A stretch of DNA of 64,000 bases. Source: Mycolicibacter terrae (GTDB lineage: Bacteria > Actinomycetota > Actinomycetes > Mycobacteriales > Mycobacteriaceae). The number at the start of each line of letters is the position of its first letter. The first letter of the stretch is position 1. Below the pieces are notes generated by a model, which did not search any database, was not told where the DNA came from, and was given only the letters and a program-made list of their open reading frames with translations. The DNA is taken from the NCBI RefSeq assembly GCF_010727125.1, contig NZ_AP022564.1, forward strand, positions 1,860,001 to 1,924,000. The letters are read 5' to 3'. The translations under genes were made by a program, and so were the position numbers. This document shows positions 10,145 through 25,052 of this stretch, piece after piece.

Positions 10145-10515
10145 GGGGGACATCGTATAGAGGCCGCCGGGTGGGGGCAGGGCAGCGTGGACACCACCGA
10201 GTGGCGAGGACCCCGTTCATGGGCACCGGCGATCCAGCGACTTCCCAACCCGACTCGAGGCCCCCGCCGCGCCGATCACCGGCCGGTGCCTCCGATGCCG
10301 GCACGACTTCATCGCGCGACTCGCCTGCGACCAATGCTCAACAGCACTGGCCGCCAAGAGCATTGGGGTGGCGCCACGCCGCGGCGAGCCGATCAACCTC
10401 GGCGCAGCGCGGTGAAGCCGGCCGTGGATCGAATGCCTTCGGGTGAACCGAACCCCACCGGGGAGGCCCCATCGGTGCCTTTTGGCCCGCCTGCGATCAC
10501 CGCTAGCCTGAGGTG
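10145..10515. other. Intergenic region between divergent lprG and ribE
   Basis: These 371 bp hold no convincing gene. Codon bias and homology are absent in the short open frames. The ends carry the -10 motifs for lprG (10157-10152, minus) and ribE (10504-10509, plus). I looked for the conserved FMN riboswitch boxes before ribE and did not see them. M. tuberculosis likewise has lprG divergent from its riboflavin synthase gene. Confidence 0.6.
10504..10509 (+). promoter_or_regulatory. -10 element for leaderless ribE
   Basis: TAGCCT fits the mycobacterial TANNNT -10. Its last T is seven bases before the ribE ATG at 10516, so transcription probably begins at the start codon. Confidence 0.55.
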
Positions 10516-11121
10516 ATGTTCACCGGAATCGTCGAGGAACTCGGCGAGCTGGTCAGCCGCGACGAGCTGACCGACGCTGCGCGACTGGTCATCCACGGCC
10601 CCACCGTGGCCTCCGACGCCCGACACGGTGATTCGATCGCCGTCAACGGGGTGTGCCTGACCGTGGTCGAGGTGCTGCCCGACGGCCGGTTCTCCGCCGA
10701 CGTGATGCGCGAGACGCTGGACCGCTCCAGCCTGGGATCGTTACAGGTCGGGGAAGCGGTGAACCTGGAGCGCGCGGCCGCACTGGGCAGCCGCCTGGGT
10801 GGGCACATCGTGCAGGGCCATGTCGACGGAACCGGGCGGGTGGTGGCCCGCACACCGGCACAGCACTGGGAGGTGGTGCGGGTCGCGCTGCCGGCGTCGT
10901 TGGCCCGCTATGTGGTGGAGAAGGGCTCGATCACCGTCGACGGCGTCTCGCTGACGGTCGCCGCATTGGGGTGTGATCCGGATCACTTTTTCGAGGTCTC
11001 GTTGATCCCGACCACACTGGAACTGACCACGCTGGGCCGGGCCCCGGTGGGTACGCTGGTCAATCTCGAGGTGGATGTCATCGCCAAATACGTCGAACGC
11101 CTGGTGACAAATCCCGCTTGA
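10516..11121 (+). CDS. ribE: Riboflavin synthase, alpha chain
   Basis: This 201-residue enzyme dismutates two 6,7-dimethyl-8-ribityllumazine molecules to riboflavin. It shows the family start MFTGIVEELGEL and two homologous lumazine-binding barrels, about 1-95 and 96-201, with NGVCLTVVEV in the first and GGHIVQGHVDGTGRV and VDGVSLTVAAL around the second. A GTG three bases earlier is in frame, but the ATG matches the family and the leaderless promoter. The gene is called ribC in M. tuberculosis (Rv1412). The two genes Rv1413/Rv1414 that follow there are absent here; ribBA begins 99 bp downstream. Confidence 0.96.
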   Translation: MFTGIVEELGELVSRDELTDAARLVIHGPTVASDARHGDSIAVNGVCLTVVEVLPDGRFSADVMRETLDRSSLGSLQVGEAVNLERAAALGSRLGGHIVQGHVDGTGRVVARTPAQHWEVVRVALPASLARYVVEKGSITVDGVSLTVAALGCDPDHFFEVSLIPTTLELTTLGRAPVGTLVNLEVDVIAKYVERLVTNPA

Positions 11122-11220
11122 TGAGTCACGCGGCAATCCGTGCTCCCGGGGTGGTTCATACTGAATGGGCGGGTTGCGCCGACCGGGCGGCCCCTGACGG
11201 CGAAACGCAAGGTGGCACAG

Positions 11221-13444
<2,224 letters not shown>

Positions 13445-13454
13445 CCTGGTAGCC

Positions 13455-15413
13455 GTGCCAGACCCCGCGACCTATCGCCCGGCGCCCGGCTCCATTCCCG
13501 TCGAGCCCGGTGTCTACCGGTTTGTCGACCCGCACGGCCGGGTCATCTACGTGGGCAAGGCGAAAAGCCTGCGGTCGCGGCTGACGTCGTACTTCGCCGA
13601 CATCGCCGGCCTGCATCCGCGGACCCGCCAGATGGTGACCACCGCGGCAGGCGTGGAGTGGACGGTGGTCAACACCGAGGTCGAGGCGCTGCAGCTGGAA
13701 TACAACTGGATCAAGGAATTCGACCCGCGGTTCAACGTCCGCTACCGCGACGACAAGACCTATCCGGTGCTGGCGGTCACCTTGAGCGAGGAGTATCCGC
13801 GGCTGATGGTCTACCGCGGGCCGCGACGCAAGGGGGTGCGCTACTTCGGGCCCTACTCGCACGCCTGGGCGATCCGCGAGACCCTGGATCTGCTGCTGCG
13901 GGTGTTTCCGGCCCGCACCTGCTCGGCCGGTGTGTTCAAGCGCCACCAGCAGATCGGCCGGCCCTGCCTGCTGGGCTACATCGGCAAGTGCGCGGCACCG
14001 TGTATCGGGCGGGTCAGTGCCGAGGAGCACCGGCGGATCGTGGACGACTTCTGCGACTTCCTGGCCGGCAAGACCGACCGATTGGTCCGCAGCCTCGAAC
14101 AGGAGATGCTGGCCGCCTCGGATCAGCTCGACTTCGAGCGGGCGGCGCGGTTGCGCGACGACGTGTCGGCGCTGAAACGGGCCCTGGAGAAGCAGGCCGT
14201 GGTGCTCGGCGACGGCACTGACGCCGACGTGGTGGCGTTCGCCGACGACGAGTTGGAGGCGGCGGTCCAGGTGTTCCACGTGCGTGGCGGGCGGGTGCGG
14301 GGCCAGCGCGGCTGGATCGTCGAAAAGCCCGGCGACCCCGGTGATTCGGAGAACTCCCTGGGCCGACTCGTCGAGCAGTTCGTCACCCAGTTCTACGGCG
14401 ATCAGGCCGAACTGGAGGGTTCCGCCGACGAGCCGACCAATCCGGTGCCCCGCGAGGTGCTGGTGCCCTGTCTGCCGGCCAACGCCGACGAGTTGGTCAG
14501 CTGGCTGTCGGGCCTGCGGGGTTCGCGGGTGTCACTGCGGGTGCCGTTGCGCGGCGACAAACGCGCGCTGGCCGAGACCGTGGAGCGAAACGCCAAAGAC
14601 GCACTGCAGCAACACAAGTTGAAGCGTGCCGGGGATTTCACCGCCAGATCCGCTGCGCTGCAGAACATTCAGGAGGCATTGGGTCTCGCCGATGCGCCGC
14701 TGCGCATCGAATGCGTGGACATCAGCCATGTGCAGGGTACCGACGTGGTCGGGTCCCTGGTGGTGTTCGAGGACGGACTGCCGCGTAAATCGGACTATCG
14801 GCACTTCACCATCCGGGAAGCCGCCGGCGAAGGCCGCTCCGACGACGTGGCCTCGATCGCCGAGGTGACCCGCCGCCGGTTCCGCCGTCACCTGGACCCG
14901 GAAGTGCTTGCCCCGGAAGGCAAATCACGTAAATTCGCCTACCCTCCGAACCTGTATGTGGTGGACGGTGGGGCTGCGCAGGTCAATGCCGCGGCAGCGG
15001 TGCTCGCCGAGCTCGGTATCACCGACGTCGCGACCATCGGCCTGGCCAAGCGCCTGGAGGAGGTGTGGGTGCCCTCCGAGCCGGACCCGATCATCTTGCC
15101 GCGTCAAAGCGAAGGCCTGTATCTGCTGCAGCGGATCCGTGACGAAGCGCACCGGTTCGCCATCACCTACCATCGCAGCAAACGGTCCAAGCGGATGACC
15201 GCGTCGGTGCTGGACGCGGTGCCCGGCCTCGGCGAACATCGGCGCAAGGTGCTGATCTCGCATTTCGGCTCGGTGGCGCGGTTGAAAAGGGCTACCGTCG
15301 AGGAGCTCACCTCGATCCCGGGAATCGGCGCGGCGACCGCGGCGGCCGTACTCGAGGCGTTGGGGGCCGACGGCGCGACGGGCGCCGCTGAACAGCAACG
15401 GATGTCGGGATGA
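13455..15413 (+). CDS. uvrC: Excinuclease ABC subunit C
   Basis: UvrC makes both incisions around bulky DNA lesions in nucleotide excision repair. The 652-residue protein has the GIY-YIG nuclease domain ([25 protein letters not shown], about residues 15-100), a UVR motif (about 210-245), the RNase H-like second nuclease (about 390-540, including [11 protein letters not shown]) and a C-terminal double helix-hairpin-helix ([17 protein letters not shown] and [17 protein letters not shown]). The start GTG at 13455 is set by the family N-terminus and the -10 motif at 13442. The stop overlaps rapZ (ATGA). The uvrC-rapZ-yvcK-whiA order is widely conserved in actinobacteria. Confidence 0.97.
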   Translation: MPDPATYRPAPGSIPVEPGVYRFVDPHGRVIYVGKAKSLRSRLTSYFADIAGLHPRTRQMVTTAAGVEWTVVNTEVEALQLEYNWIKEFDPRFNVRYRDDKTYPVLAVTLSEEYPRLMVYRGPRRKGVRYFGPYSHAWAIRETLDLLLRVFPARTCSAGVFKRHQQIGRPCLLGYIGKCAAPCIGRVSAEEHRRIVDDFCDFLAGKTDRLVRSLEQEMLAASDQLDFERAARLRDDVSALKRALEKQAVVLGDGTDADVVAFADDELEAAVQVFHVRGGRVRGQRGWIVEKPGDPGDSENSLGRLVEQFVTQFYGDQAELEGSADEPTNPVPREVLVPCLPANADELVSWLSGLRGSRVSLRVPLRGDKRALAETVERNAKDALQQHKLKRAGDFTARSAALQNIQEALGLADAPLRIECVDISHVQGTDVVGSLVVFEDGLPRKSDYRHFTIREAAGEGRSDDVASIAEVTRRRFRRHLDPEVLAPEGKSRKFAYPPNLYVVDGGAAQVNAAAAVLAELGITDVATIGLAKRLEEVWVPSEPDPIILPRQSEGLYLLQRIRDEAHRFAITYHRSKRSKRMTASVLDAVPGLGEHRRKVLISHFGSVARLKRATVEELTSIPGIGAATAAAVLEALGADGATGAAEQQRMSG

Positions 15414-16345
15414 CCAGGGAAGCACCGAAGGGCGTGCGGGAGCGCGACGTCGCCGGCCCCGGCGACGGCGCCGGCATCGACGTGGTGTTGGTCACCGGGC
15501 TGTCCGGCGCGGGCCGCGGCACCGCCGCCAAGGTGCTCGAGGACCTGGGCTGGTACGTCGCCGACAACCTGCCGCCGGACCTGATCACCCGGATGGTGGA
15601 CCTGGGGCTGGACGCGGGCTCGCGGATCACCCAATTGGCGGTGGTGATGGACGTGCGCTCGGCCGGTTTCACCGGAGACCTCGACTCGGTCCGCAACGAG
15701 CTGGCCACGCGGGGAATCAACCCGCGGGTGCTGTTCATGGAGGCCGGCGACGACGTGCTGATCCGCCGCTACGAACACAACCGCCGCAGCCATCCGTTGC
15801 AGGGTCAACAGACGCTCACCGAGGGGATCGCCGCCGAGCGGGTCATGCTGGCGCCGGTCCGCGCGGTGGCCGACCTGGTCATCGACACCTCGGTGCTCAG
15901 TGTGCGCGAGCTGCGGGAGAGCATCGAGGAGATGTTCGGCGGGGACGCCGTCACCGCTCCCACGTCGATCACCGTCGAGTCCTTCGGCTTCAAGTACGGC
16001 CTGCCGATGGACGCCGACATGGTGATGGACGTGCGGTTCCTGCCCAACCCGCACTGGGTCGACGACCTGCGCCCGCACACCGGACAGCATCCGGCGGTGC
16101 GCGACTACGTGCTGAGCCAGGCGGGTGCCGACGAGTTCCTCGAGGCCTACCATCGGCTGCTGTCTCTGGTGGTGGGCGGCTATCGACGAGAGGGAAAGCG
16201 ATACATGACCGTGGCCATCGGGTGTACCGGCGGCAAACACCGCAGTGTCGCCATCGCCGAGGCGCTGGCGAGGCTGTTGGACACCGAGGACGACCGGCAC
16301 GAGCTGTCGGTGCGGGTGCTGCACCGGGATCTGGGCCGCGAATGA
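15410..16345 (+). CDS. rapZ: RNase adapter / nucleotide-binding protein RapZ (YvcJ family)
   Basis: This 311-residue protein has an N-terminal P-loop domain ([21 protein letters not shown]) and a C-terminal domain with [20 protein letters not shown]. The Walker A lysine position is arginine (GAGRGT), which I recall as usual for actinobacterial members. In E. coli RapZ controls glucosamine-6-phosphate synthase through small RNAs; in actinobacteria the role is not settled. It is coupled to uvrC by ATGA. Its own stop lies in an ATGA that is also the start of a 32-codon micro-ORF within a MIRU-like element. Homologue of Rv1421. Confidence 0.93.
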   Translation: MTREAPKGVRERDVAGPGDGAGIDVVLVTGLSGAGRGTAAKVLEDLGWYVADNLPPDLITRMVDLGLDAGSRITQLAVVMDVRSAGFTGDLDSVRNELATRGINPRVLFMEAGDDVLIRRYEHNRRSHPLQGQQTLTEGIAAERVMLAPVRAVADLVIDTSVLSVRELRESIEEMFGGDAVTAPTSITVESFGFKYGLPMDADMVMDVRFLPNPHWVDDLRPHTGQHPAVRDYVLSQAGADEFLEAYHRLLSLVVGGYRREGKRYMTVAIGCTGGKHRSVAIAEALARLLDTEDDRHELSVRVLHRDLGRE

Positions 16346-16440
16346 GCTGCGCCGGCGACGATGCAGTGGGGGCGCCCCCAGCCGCGCAGCGGCGAGGGGG
16401 ACGGAGCTTGCGGAGCGATGAGGAGGAGCGGCGCCAATGA
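16342..16440 (+). CDS. MIRU-encoded micro-ORF bridging rapZ and yvcK
   Basis: A 32-residue frame starts at the ATG overlapping the rapZ stop and ends at the TGA overlapping the yvcK ATG, so both junctions are ATGA. The peptide begins [13 protein letters not shown] and ends [11 protein letters not shown] shorter frame in the second MIRU-like element (25957-26019) shares A-x-DDAV and SD-x-EERR at the matching ends. This is the arrangement described for mycobacterial MIRUs, where the small frame maintains translational coupling. Whether the peptide itself has a role is unknown. Confidence 0.6.
   Translation: MSCAGDDAVGAPPAAQRRGGRSLRSDEEERRQ
16346..16436 (+). repeat. MIRU-like interspersed repeat between rapZ and yvcK
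   Basis: The 91 bp between the rapZ stop and the yvcK start carry the MIRU-like ends GCGCCGGCGACGATGCAGTG and GAGGAGCGGCGCC. The interior has a 14-base perfect palindrome, TGGGGGCGCCCCCA (16367-16380). A second member lies at 25961-26015. Both sit between co-directional operon genes. Confidence 0.75.
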
Positions 16441-17516
16441 GCGTGGAACCCGCCCATGGCGACCCGAGCATCGTGGCACTCGGCGGCGGGCACGGCCTGT
16501 ACGCGACACTGTCGGCCGCCCGCCGGTTGACGCCGCACGTCACCGCCGTGGTCACCGTCGCCGACGATGGCGGATCCTCGGGCCGGTTGCGCAGCGAGCT
16601 GGACGTGGTGCCGCCGGGGGACCTGCGGATGGCGTTGGCGGCGCTGGCCTCCGACAGCCCGGCCGGGCGGCTGTGGGCGACCATCCTGCAGCACCGGTTC
16701 GGCGGCACCGGCGCGCTGGCCGGCCACCCGATCGGCAACCTGTTGCTGGCGGGCCTCAGCGAGGTGCTGGCCGACCCGGTGGCCGCACTCGACGAGCTCG
16801 GCCGGATGCTCGGCGTCAAAGGGCGGGTGCTGCCGATGTGTCCGATCGCCCTGCAGATCGAAGCCGACGTGTCCGGACTCGACGCCGATCCGCGGCTGTT
16901 CGGGGTGATCCGGGGCCAGGTGGCCATCGCGACCACACCGGGCAAGGTGCGCCGGGTGCGGTTGCTGCCGGGCAATCCGCCGGCGACGCGGCAGGCCGTC
17001 GACGCCATCATGTCCGCGGACCTGGTGGTACTCGGGCCGGGCTCGTGGTTCACCAGCGTGATCCCGCACCTGCTGGTGCCCGGGCTGGCGTCGGCGCTAC
17101 AGACCACCACGGCCCGGCGCGCCCTGGTGCTCAACCTGGTCGCCGAACCAGGCGAGACCGCGGGATTCTCGGTGGAGCGGCACCTGCACGTATTGGCCCA
17201 GCACGCCCCCGGTTTCACCGTCGACCACATCATCATCGACGCCGGACGGGTGCCCAGCGAGCGCGAACGCGAGCAGTTGCGTCGCGCCGCGACCTTGTTC
17301 GCCGCGGAGGTTCGGTTCGTCGACGTGGCACGACCTGGTACACCTTTACATGACCCAGGAAAGTTGGCGGCAGCGCTGGACGGGGTTCGGAAGGCCGGCG
17401 CACCGTCGCCGGCGATCTCGAATCCGGTCGCGGCGCCGGCCGAGGGCGGGGGCCGGCAATCCGGCGTGAGTGGACCGAGCGCGCTCGGGCCTGGAGGTGA
17501 CAAGTCGTGGCGATGA
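16437..17516 (+). CDS. yvcK: Gluconeogenesis factor YvcK/CuvA family protein
   Basis: The 359-residue protein carries the UPF0052/CofD-like fold. The N-terminal loop [20 protein letters not shown] and [18 protein letters not shown] with [13 protein letters not shown] are the family's nucleotide-sugar binding segments. In B. subtilis and M. tuberculosis (CuvA, Rv1422) the protein binds UDP-sugars and helps peptidoglycan synthesis and growth on certain carbon sources. The ATG at 16437 overlaps the MIRU micro-ORF stop. The 3' end overlaps whiA by ten bases. The C-terminal about 45 residues are low-complexity and variable. Confidence 0.93.
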   Translation: MSVEPAHGDPSIVALGGGHGLYATLSAARRLTPHVTAVVTVADDGGSSGRLRSELDVVPPGDLRMALAALASDSPAGRLWATILQHRFGGTGALAGHPIGNLLLAGLSEVLADPVAALDELGRMLGVKGRVLPMCPIALQIEADVSGLDADPRLFGVIRGQVAIATTPGKVRRVRLLPGNPPATRQAVDAIMSADLVVLGPGSWFTSVIPHLLVPGLASALQTTTARRALVLNLVAEPGETAGFSVERHLHVLAQHAPGFTVDHIIIDAGRVPSEREREQLRRAATLFAAEVRFVDVARPGTPLHDPGKLAAALDGVRKAGAPSPAISNPVAAPAEGGGRQSGVSGPSALGPGGDKSWR

Positions 17517-18490
17517 CGGCCGAAGTCAAGGACGAACTGAGCCGTCTCGTGGTCAGCTCGGTCTCTGCGCGCCGCGCCGAGGTCGCGGCGTTGCTGCGCT
17601 TCGCCGGTGGGCTGCACATCGTGGCCGGCCGGGTCGTGGTCGAAGCCGAAGTGGATCTGGGTGTCATCGCCCGCAGACTGCGCAAGGACATCTTCGACCT
17701 GTACGGCTACAACGCGATCGTGCATGTGCTGACGGCCAGTGGGATGCGCAAGAACACCCGCTACGTGCTGCGGGTCACCAAGGACGGGGAGGCGCTGGCC
17801 CGCCAGACCGGCTTGCTGGACCTGCGTGGCCGGCCGGTGCGTGGCCTGCCCGCCCAGGTCGTCGGCGGCAGCGTCGCCGACGCCGAAGCCGCCTGGCGGG
17901 GCGCGTTTTTGGCGCACGGTTCGCTGACCGAGCCGGGCCGCTCGTCGGCTCTGGAGGTGGGCTGCCCGGGCCCGGAGGCCGCCCTGGCGCTGGTCGGCGC
18001 GGCGCGGCGCTTGGGGGTCAGCGCCAAGGCCCGCGAGGTGCGTGGCGCGGACCGGGTGGTGGTGCGCGACGGCGAGGCGATCGGGGCGTTGCTGACCCGA
18101 ATGGGTGCCCAGGACACCCGGCTGGTCTGGGAGGAGCGCCGGATCCGTCGCGAGGTACGCGCGACCGCCAACCGGCTGGCCAACTTCGACGACGCCAACC
18201 TGCGTCGCTCGGCCCGGGCCGCGGTGGCGGCGGCGGCCCGGGTGGAACGCGCATTGGACATCCTCGGCGACACCGTTCCGGATCACCTGGCCTCGGCCGG
18301 CAAGCTGCGGGTGGAGCACCGGCAGGCGTCGCTGGAGGAGCTGGGCCGGCTGGCCGATCCGCCGATGACCAAAGACGCGGTGGCGGGGCGCATTCGGCGG
18401 CTGCTGTCGATGGCCGACCGCAAGGCCAAGCAGGACGGTATCCCCGACACCGAGTCCGCGGTCACCCCGGAGCTGCTGGAAGACGCCTGA
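17507..18490 (+). CDS. whiA: Sporulation/cell-division transcription regulator WhiA
   Basis: The 327-residue protein begins [19 protein letters not shown], the conserved WhiA start. It has an N-terminal domain related to LAGLIDADG homing endonucleases but used for regulation, and a C-terminal helix-turn-helix around [20 protein letters not shown] and [17 protein letters not shown]. In Streptomyces WhiA with WhiB controls cell-division genes. The GTG at 17507 follows GGAGGTG at about ten bases. It ends the conserved uvrC-rapZ-yvcK-whiA block, homologous to Rv1423. Confidence 0.95.
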   Translation: MAMTAEVKDELSRLVVSSVSARRAEVAALLRFAGGLHIVAGRVVVEAEVDLGVIARRLRKDIFDLYGYNAIVHVLTASGMRKNTRYVLRVTKDGEALARQTGLLDLRGRPVRGLPAQVVGGSVADAEAAWRGAFLAHGSLTEPGRSSALEVGCPGPEAALALVGAARRLGVSAKAREVRGADRVVVRDGEAIGALLTRMGAQDTRLVWEERRIRREVRATANRLANFDDANLRRSARAAVAAAARVERALDILGDTVPDHLASAGKLRVEHRQASLEELGRLADPPMTKDAVAGRIRRLLSMADRKAKQDGIPDTESAVTPELLEDA

Positions 18491-18500
18491 GGGGCGCGGG

Positions 18501-18527
18501 TTGTCCACAGTTGGGGTTTGATCCACA
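18501..18527 (+). other. Pair of DnaA-box-like 9-mers downstream of whiA
   Basis: TTGTCCACA at 18501-18509 equals the high-GC actinobacterial DnaA box. TGATCCACA at 18519-18527 matches 7 of 9 positions and follows after nine bases. Both point the same way. There is no other sign of an origin here. Confidence 0.4.
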
Positions 18528-18677
18528 GCCTGGCTCTCGCGTGCCGTCCGGTTCGGCGGCGCGGGAGCAGATCTCCGCGGCGCTGGACGCCATCGATACC
18601 GCGGCCCGCCCGACGGTCAGACCGCCCGGGTGCGGCGTGGCGCGCCCGAAACCGCATCCCGCGACTGGACTTACGGC

Positions 18678-18683
18678 TATAAC
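18678..18683 (+). promoter_or_regulatory. Possible -10 for the DUF3556-like gene
   Basis: TATAAC stands out in GC-rich DNA, 33 bp before the ATG at 18716. A GGGAGTGAGG ribosome binding site follows. I see no clear -35. Confidence 0.4.
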
Positions 18684-18715
18684 AGAACGGGCACACGGCA
18701 GGGAGTGAGGACAGC

Positions 18716-21576
<2,861 letters not shown>

Positions 21577-21581
21577 GCGCC

Positions 21582-22820
21582 GTGGCCCACAAGACGCTGG
21601 ACGACCTTCTCGAGCAAGGAATTTCGGGTCGGGGCGTACTGGTGCGCTCCGATCTGAACGTGCCGCTCGACGACGACGGACGCATCACCGACGCCGGGCG
21701 GATCACCGCCTCGGTGCCGACGCTGCGGGCGCTGTCGCAGGCCGGCGCCAAGGTGGTCGTGACCGCGCATCTGGGCCGGCCCAAGGGACAACCGGACCCG
21801 GCGCTGTCGTTGGCGCCGGTCGCGGCCGCGCTCGGCGAACAGCTGGGCCGGCACGTCCAGCTGGCCGGTGATGTGGTCGGCACCGATGCGCTGGCCCGCG
21901 CCGAGGGCCTCACCGACGGCGACGTGCTGCTGCTGGAAAACATCCGCTTCGACCCGCGGGAGACCAGCAAGGACGAAGGTGAGCGCCTGGCCCTGGCCCG
22001 GGCGCTGGCCGAGCTGGTCGCGGCGCCGGACGGCTCACCGGGGGCGTTCGTCTCCGACGGGTTCGGGGTGGTGCACCGCAAGCAGGCCTCGGTCTACGAC
22101 GTCGCCACCCTGCTGCCCTCCTATGCCGGGACGCTGGTCGCCGCGGAGATCCAGGTGCTGCGGCAGCTGACCGAGTCGACCGATCGCCCCTACGCGGTGG
22201 TACTGGGCGGGTCGAAGGTCTCCGACAAGCTGGGTGTGATCAAGTCGCTGGCGACCAAGGCCGATTCCATCGTGATCGGCGGCGGCATGTGCTTCACCTT
22301 CCTGGCCGCCCAGGGGCTGCCGGTCGGCACCTCCCTGCTGGAGTCCGACATGGTCGACACCTGCCGGCAGCTGCTGGACGACTACGCCGACGTGCTGCGA
22401 CTGCCGGTGGACATCGTGGTCGCCGATGAGTTCGACGCCGCCGCCACCGGCGAGGTGGTCGCGGCCGACGCCATCGGAGAGAACAAGATGGGCCTGGACA
22501 TCGGTCCCGGCTCGGTGGAGCGGTTCGCCGCCCTGCTGTCGAACGCCCGGACCATCTTCTGGAACGGGCCGATGGGTGTGTTCGAGTTCCCGGCGTTCGC
22601 CGCCGGCACCAGGGGAGTGGCCGAGGCGATCGCGGCGGCCACGGCCAAGGGCGCGTTCAGCGTCGTCGGCGGGGGGGACTCCGCCGCGGCGGTGCGGGCA
22701 CTCGAGCTCAACGAGGACGGTTTCTCGCACATCTCCACCGGCGGCGGGGCGTCGCTGGAATACCTTGAGGGAAAACCACTGCCAGGCCTGCAGGCACTGG
22801 AGACCGAAGGGGCGCAATGA
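21582..22820 (+). CDS. pgk: Phosphoglycerate kinase
   Basis: Pgk transfers phosphate from 1,3-bisphosphoglycerate to ADP. The 412-residue product has the signature [19 protein letters not shown] near the N-terminus, [23 protein letters not shown], and the nucleotide-binding end [15 protein letters not shown] with [16 protein letters not shown]. The GTG at 21582, five bases after the gap stop, gives the same length as the M. tuberculosis enzyme. It overlaps tpiA by four bases (ATGA). Confidence 0.97.
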   Translation: MAHKTLDDLLEQGISGRGVLVRSDLNVPLDDDGRITDAGRITASVPTLRALSQAGAKVVVTAHLGRPKGQPDPALSLAPVAAALGEQLGRHVQLAGDVVGTDALARAEGLTDGDVLLLENIRFDPRETSKDEGERLALARALAELVAAPDGSPGAFVSDGFGVVHRKQASVYDVATLLPSYAGTLVAAEIQVLRQLTESTDRPYAVVLGGSKVSDKLGVIKSLATKADSIVIGGGMCFTFLAAQGLPVGTSLLESDMVDTCRQLLDDYADVLRLPVDIVVADEFDAAATGEVVAADAIGENKMGLDIGPGSVERFAALLSNARTIFWNGPMGVFEFPAFAAGTRGVAEAIAAATAKGAFSVVGGGDSAAAVRALELNEDGFSHISTGGGASLEYLEGKPLPGLQALETEGAQ

Positions 22821-23602
22821 GTCGCAAACCGCTGATCGCCGGCAACTGGAAGATGAACCTCAACCATTTCGAGGCCATCGCGCTGGTGCAGAAGGTGGCG
22901 TTCTCGCTGCCGGACAAGTACTACGACAAGGTCGATGTGACCGTGCTGCCGCCGTTCACCGACCTGCGCAGCGTGCAGACCCTGGTCGACGGGGACAAGC
23001 TGCGGCTGACCTTCGGCGCCCAGGACCTCTCGCAGCACGACTCGGGCGCCTACACCGGTGAGATCAGCGGGGCCTTCCTGGCCAAGCTGGGGTGCAGCTA
23101 CGTCGTGGTCGGGCACTCGGAGCGACGCAGCTACCACGGCGAGGATGACGCGCTGGTGGCCGCCAAGGCCGCCGCCGCGCTCAGACACGGCCTGGCTCCG
23201 ATCGTCTGCGTCGGCGAGCACCTGGAGATCCGGGAGTCCGGCGGACACGTGGAGTATTGCCTGGATCAGTTGCGCGGCTCATTGGCCGGGTTGAGCGCCG
23301 AGCAGATCGGCGCGAGCGTCATCGCCTATGAGCCGGTGTGGGCGATCGGCACCGGCCGGGTCGCCGGTGCCGCCGACGCCCAGGAGGTGTGCGCGGCGGT
23401 GCGCGCGGAGTTAGGCAAGCTTGCCTCGCCCAAGATCGCCGAGAGTGTGCGGGTGCTCTACGGCGGTTCGGTCAACGCCAAGAACATCGGCGAACTGATC
23501 GGCCAGCCCGACGTGGACGGCGGTCTGGTCGGCGGGGCATCGCTGGACGGCGAGCAGTTCGCCACCCTGGCGGCGCTGGCCGCCGGCGGCCCGCTCCCGT
23601 GA
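22817..23602 (+). CDS. tpiA: Triosephosphate isomerase
   Basis: This 261-residue TIM barrel interconverts dihydroxyacetone phosphate and glyceraldehyde 3-phosphate. Catalytic segments are present: [12 protein letters not shown] (Lys), [13 protein letters not shown] (His), [14 protein letters not shown] (Glu) and the phosphate loop [15 protein letters not shown]. It is translationally coupled to pgk by ATGA, completing the glycolytic operon. secG starts 30 bases downstream. No ppc gene is present at this locus. Confidence 0.97.
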   Translation: MSRKPLIAGNWKMNLNHFEAIALVQKVAFSLPDKYYDKVDVTVLPPFTDLRSVQTLVDGDKLRLTFGAQDLSQHDSGAYTGEISGAFLAKLGCSYVVVGHSERRSYHGEDDALVAAKAAAALRHGLAPIVCVGEHLEIRESGGHVEYCLDQLRGSLAGLSAEQIGASVIAYEPVWAIGTGRVAGAADAQEVCAAVRAELGKLASPKIAESVRVLYGGSVNAKNIGELIGQPDVDGGLVGGASLDGEQFATLAALAAGGPLP

Positions 23603-23632
23603 CGCGGCGCGGGAAACGGTAGGGTAGCGGCC

Positions 23633-23866
23633 ATGATCGTGACGCTGCAGATTCTCTTGGTGATCACCAGCCTGCTGGTGATTCTGCTGGTGCTGCTGCA
23701 CCGCGCCAAGGGTGGCGGCCTGTCGACCCTGTTCGGCGGTGGCGTGCAGTCCAGCCTGTCCGGGTCGACGGTGGTGGAGAAGAACCTCGACCGGCTGACC
23801 TACTTCGTCATCGCCATCTGGCTGGTGTCGATCATCGCGGTGGGCCTGCTCATCAAGTACGCCTGA
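23633..23866 (+). CDS. secG: Protein-export membrane protein SecG
   Basis: This 77-residue subunit of the SecYEG translocon has two hydrophobic helices (about 3-22 and 54-74) separated by the conserved cytoplasmic loop LLHRAKGGGLSTLFGGG followed by SSLSGSTVVEKNLDRLT, nearly identical to Rv1440. It assists preprotein translocation through SecYE. The gene lies just after tpiA, as in M. tuberculosis, and converges with the next minus-strand gene at five bases. Confidence 0.96.
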   Translation: MIVTLQILLVITSLLVILLVLLHRAKGGGLSTLFGGGVQSSLSGSTVVEKNLDRLTYFVIAIWLVSIIAVGLLIKYA

Positions 23867-23871
23867 CCCGG

Positions 23872-24261
23872 CTAACGCACCACCCGGTTGCGCATGGCGT
23901 TGAACATGCCGCGCATGACGTTCTCGGTCGCGGCCAGCGGCGACATCGCGGTCTCGCCGACCCCGACGATGTAGTCGATCCGGCTGACGATGGCCTCAAC
24001 CGGCTCGATGAGGGCCGCCAGGCGGCGAGCCAGATCGTCGAGGCCGGACATGGTCTGCTCCAGGTGGTCCAGGCCGTTGCCGAGGCGTTCGACGGTGGCG
24101 TTGAGGCCCTCCAGCGAGCTGTTGAGCTCGTTCATGGTGGCGCCCAGGCCGCCCAGCACATCCTCAAGCTGCCCGACGGTCACGTCGGCGTTCAGCGCCG
24201 CCTGCGCCAGTGTCTTGAGCCGCTTGCGTTCCGGACCGCTGCCTGAGCTTCTGTCTGCCAT
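23872..24261 (-). CDS. Conserved mycobacterial protein with coiled coil (Rv1444c-like)
   Basis: The 129-residue protein is largely helical. A central heptad-rich stretch (about 25-85, with VGQLEDVLGGLGATMNELN and LEGLNATVERLGNGLDHLE) suggests a coiled coil, and the end is basic (MFNAMRNRVVR). It lies downstream of pgl, in the same position and size as Rv1444c. I chose the ATG at 24261 because CATAAT at 24274-24269 is eight bases upstream, pointing to a leaderless message; an ATG at 24270 sits within that motif. Function is unknown. Confidence 0.7.
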   Translation of the reverse strand: MADRSSGSGPERKRLKTLAQAALNADVTVGQLEDVLGGLGATMNELNSSLEGLNATVERLGNGLDHLEQTMSGLDDLARRLAALIEPVEAIVSRIDYIVGVGETAMSPLAATENVMRGMFNAMRNRVVR

Positions 24262-24302
24262 GGCGCTCATTATGACGCGGTGGCGCGTTCGGTCGGTGTG
24301 GG

Positions 24303-25052
24303 CTAGGAAGATTGCTCTGGTGGCAGTTGTGCGGCCGCCGCCGCGTCGAGCAGCCACACCGTCTCTTCGCGCCCGACCGCCCCGGCCGCCGGAACCGACA
24401 CCGGGTCCGCACCGCCGATCGCCGCGGCCACCGCTTCGGCCTTGGCCGCGCCGGACACCACCAGCCACACCTGGCGGGAGCGGCGGACCGCGGGCAGGGT
24501 CAGGGTGATGCGGCGCGGCGGGGGCTTGGGCGAGTCGTAGACGGGCAGCACCAGGCGGGCGGTCTCGGCCACCGCCGGGGTGTCCGGGAACAGCGAGTTG
24601 ACGTGACCCTCCCCACCCATGCCCAGGAGGTGCACATCGAAGTCCGGGGTGCGCTCACCCGGTTCGGCGTGATCGGCCAAGACCTGCTCGTAGGCCAGCG
24701 CGGCAACATCCAGGTCGTCGCCGAATGCACCGTCACTGGCGGCCATCGCATGAATGTTGCCGGCCGGAATCGCGACGTGGTCGAGTAACGCGGCCCGGGC
24801 CTGCTTCTCGTTGCGCTCGTCGTCGTCTCCTGGCACGAACCGGTCGTCGCCGAAGTAGACCTGCACGCGTCCCCAGTCGATGCGCGATGCGTGCTCACCG
24901 AGCCGGCGTAGCAGACCGATCCCGGTGCCGCCCCCGGTCAGCACGATCAACGCCCGGCCCCTCGCGGCCAAGGCCGCCTCGATGGCATCGGCCAGACGGT
25001 CACCGGCGGCGGCGATGAGTTCATCGGCGTCGGGGTAGATCACAACGGTCAC
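24303..25052 (-). CDS. pgl: 6-phosphogluconolactonase
   Basis: The 249-residue enzyme hydrolyses 6-phosphogluconolactone, the product of Zwf. Motifs include [33 protein letters not shown] and the catalytic segment [18 protein letters not shown]. The GTG at 25052 overlaps the opcA stop by four bases; the open frame continues far upstream but without homology. It was formerly called devB (Rv1445c). It is part of the tkt-tal-zwf-opcA-pgl operon. Confidence 0.95.
   Translation of the reverse strand: MTVVIYPDADELIAAAGDRLADAIEAALAARGRALIVLTGGGTGIGLLRRLGEHASRIDWGRVQVYFGDDRFVPGDDDERNEKQARAALLDHVAIPAGNIHAMAASDGAFGDDLDVAALAYEQVLADHAEPGERTPDFDVHLLGMGGEGHVNSLFPDTPAVAETARLVLPVYDSPKPPPRRITLTLPAVRRSRQVWLVVSGAAKAEAVAAAIGGADPVSVPAAGAVGREETVWLLDAAAAAQLPPEQSS

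Noticed and set aside
10145..11220. FMN riboswitch before ribE or ribBA
   Set aside because: The conserved RFN boxes were not found in either leader.
15488..15530. Defective RapZ because Walker A has Arg in place of Lys
   Set aside because: I recall the same GAGRGT form in other actinobacterial RapZ proteins, so it is a lineage feature rather than damage.
15167..18526. Open frame of more than 1,100 codons on the minus strand opposite rapZ, yvcK and whiA
   Set aside because: It is antisense to three clearly conserved genes. Its translation is low-complexity Arg/Gly/His-rich, and long antisense frames are common in DNA of this GC content.
18501..18715. Replication origin
   Set aside because: There are only two DnaA boxes, and no dnaA, dnaN or AT-rich unwinding region.
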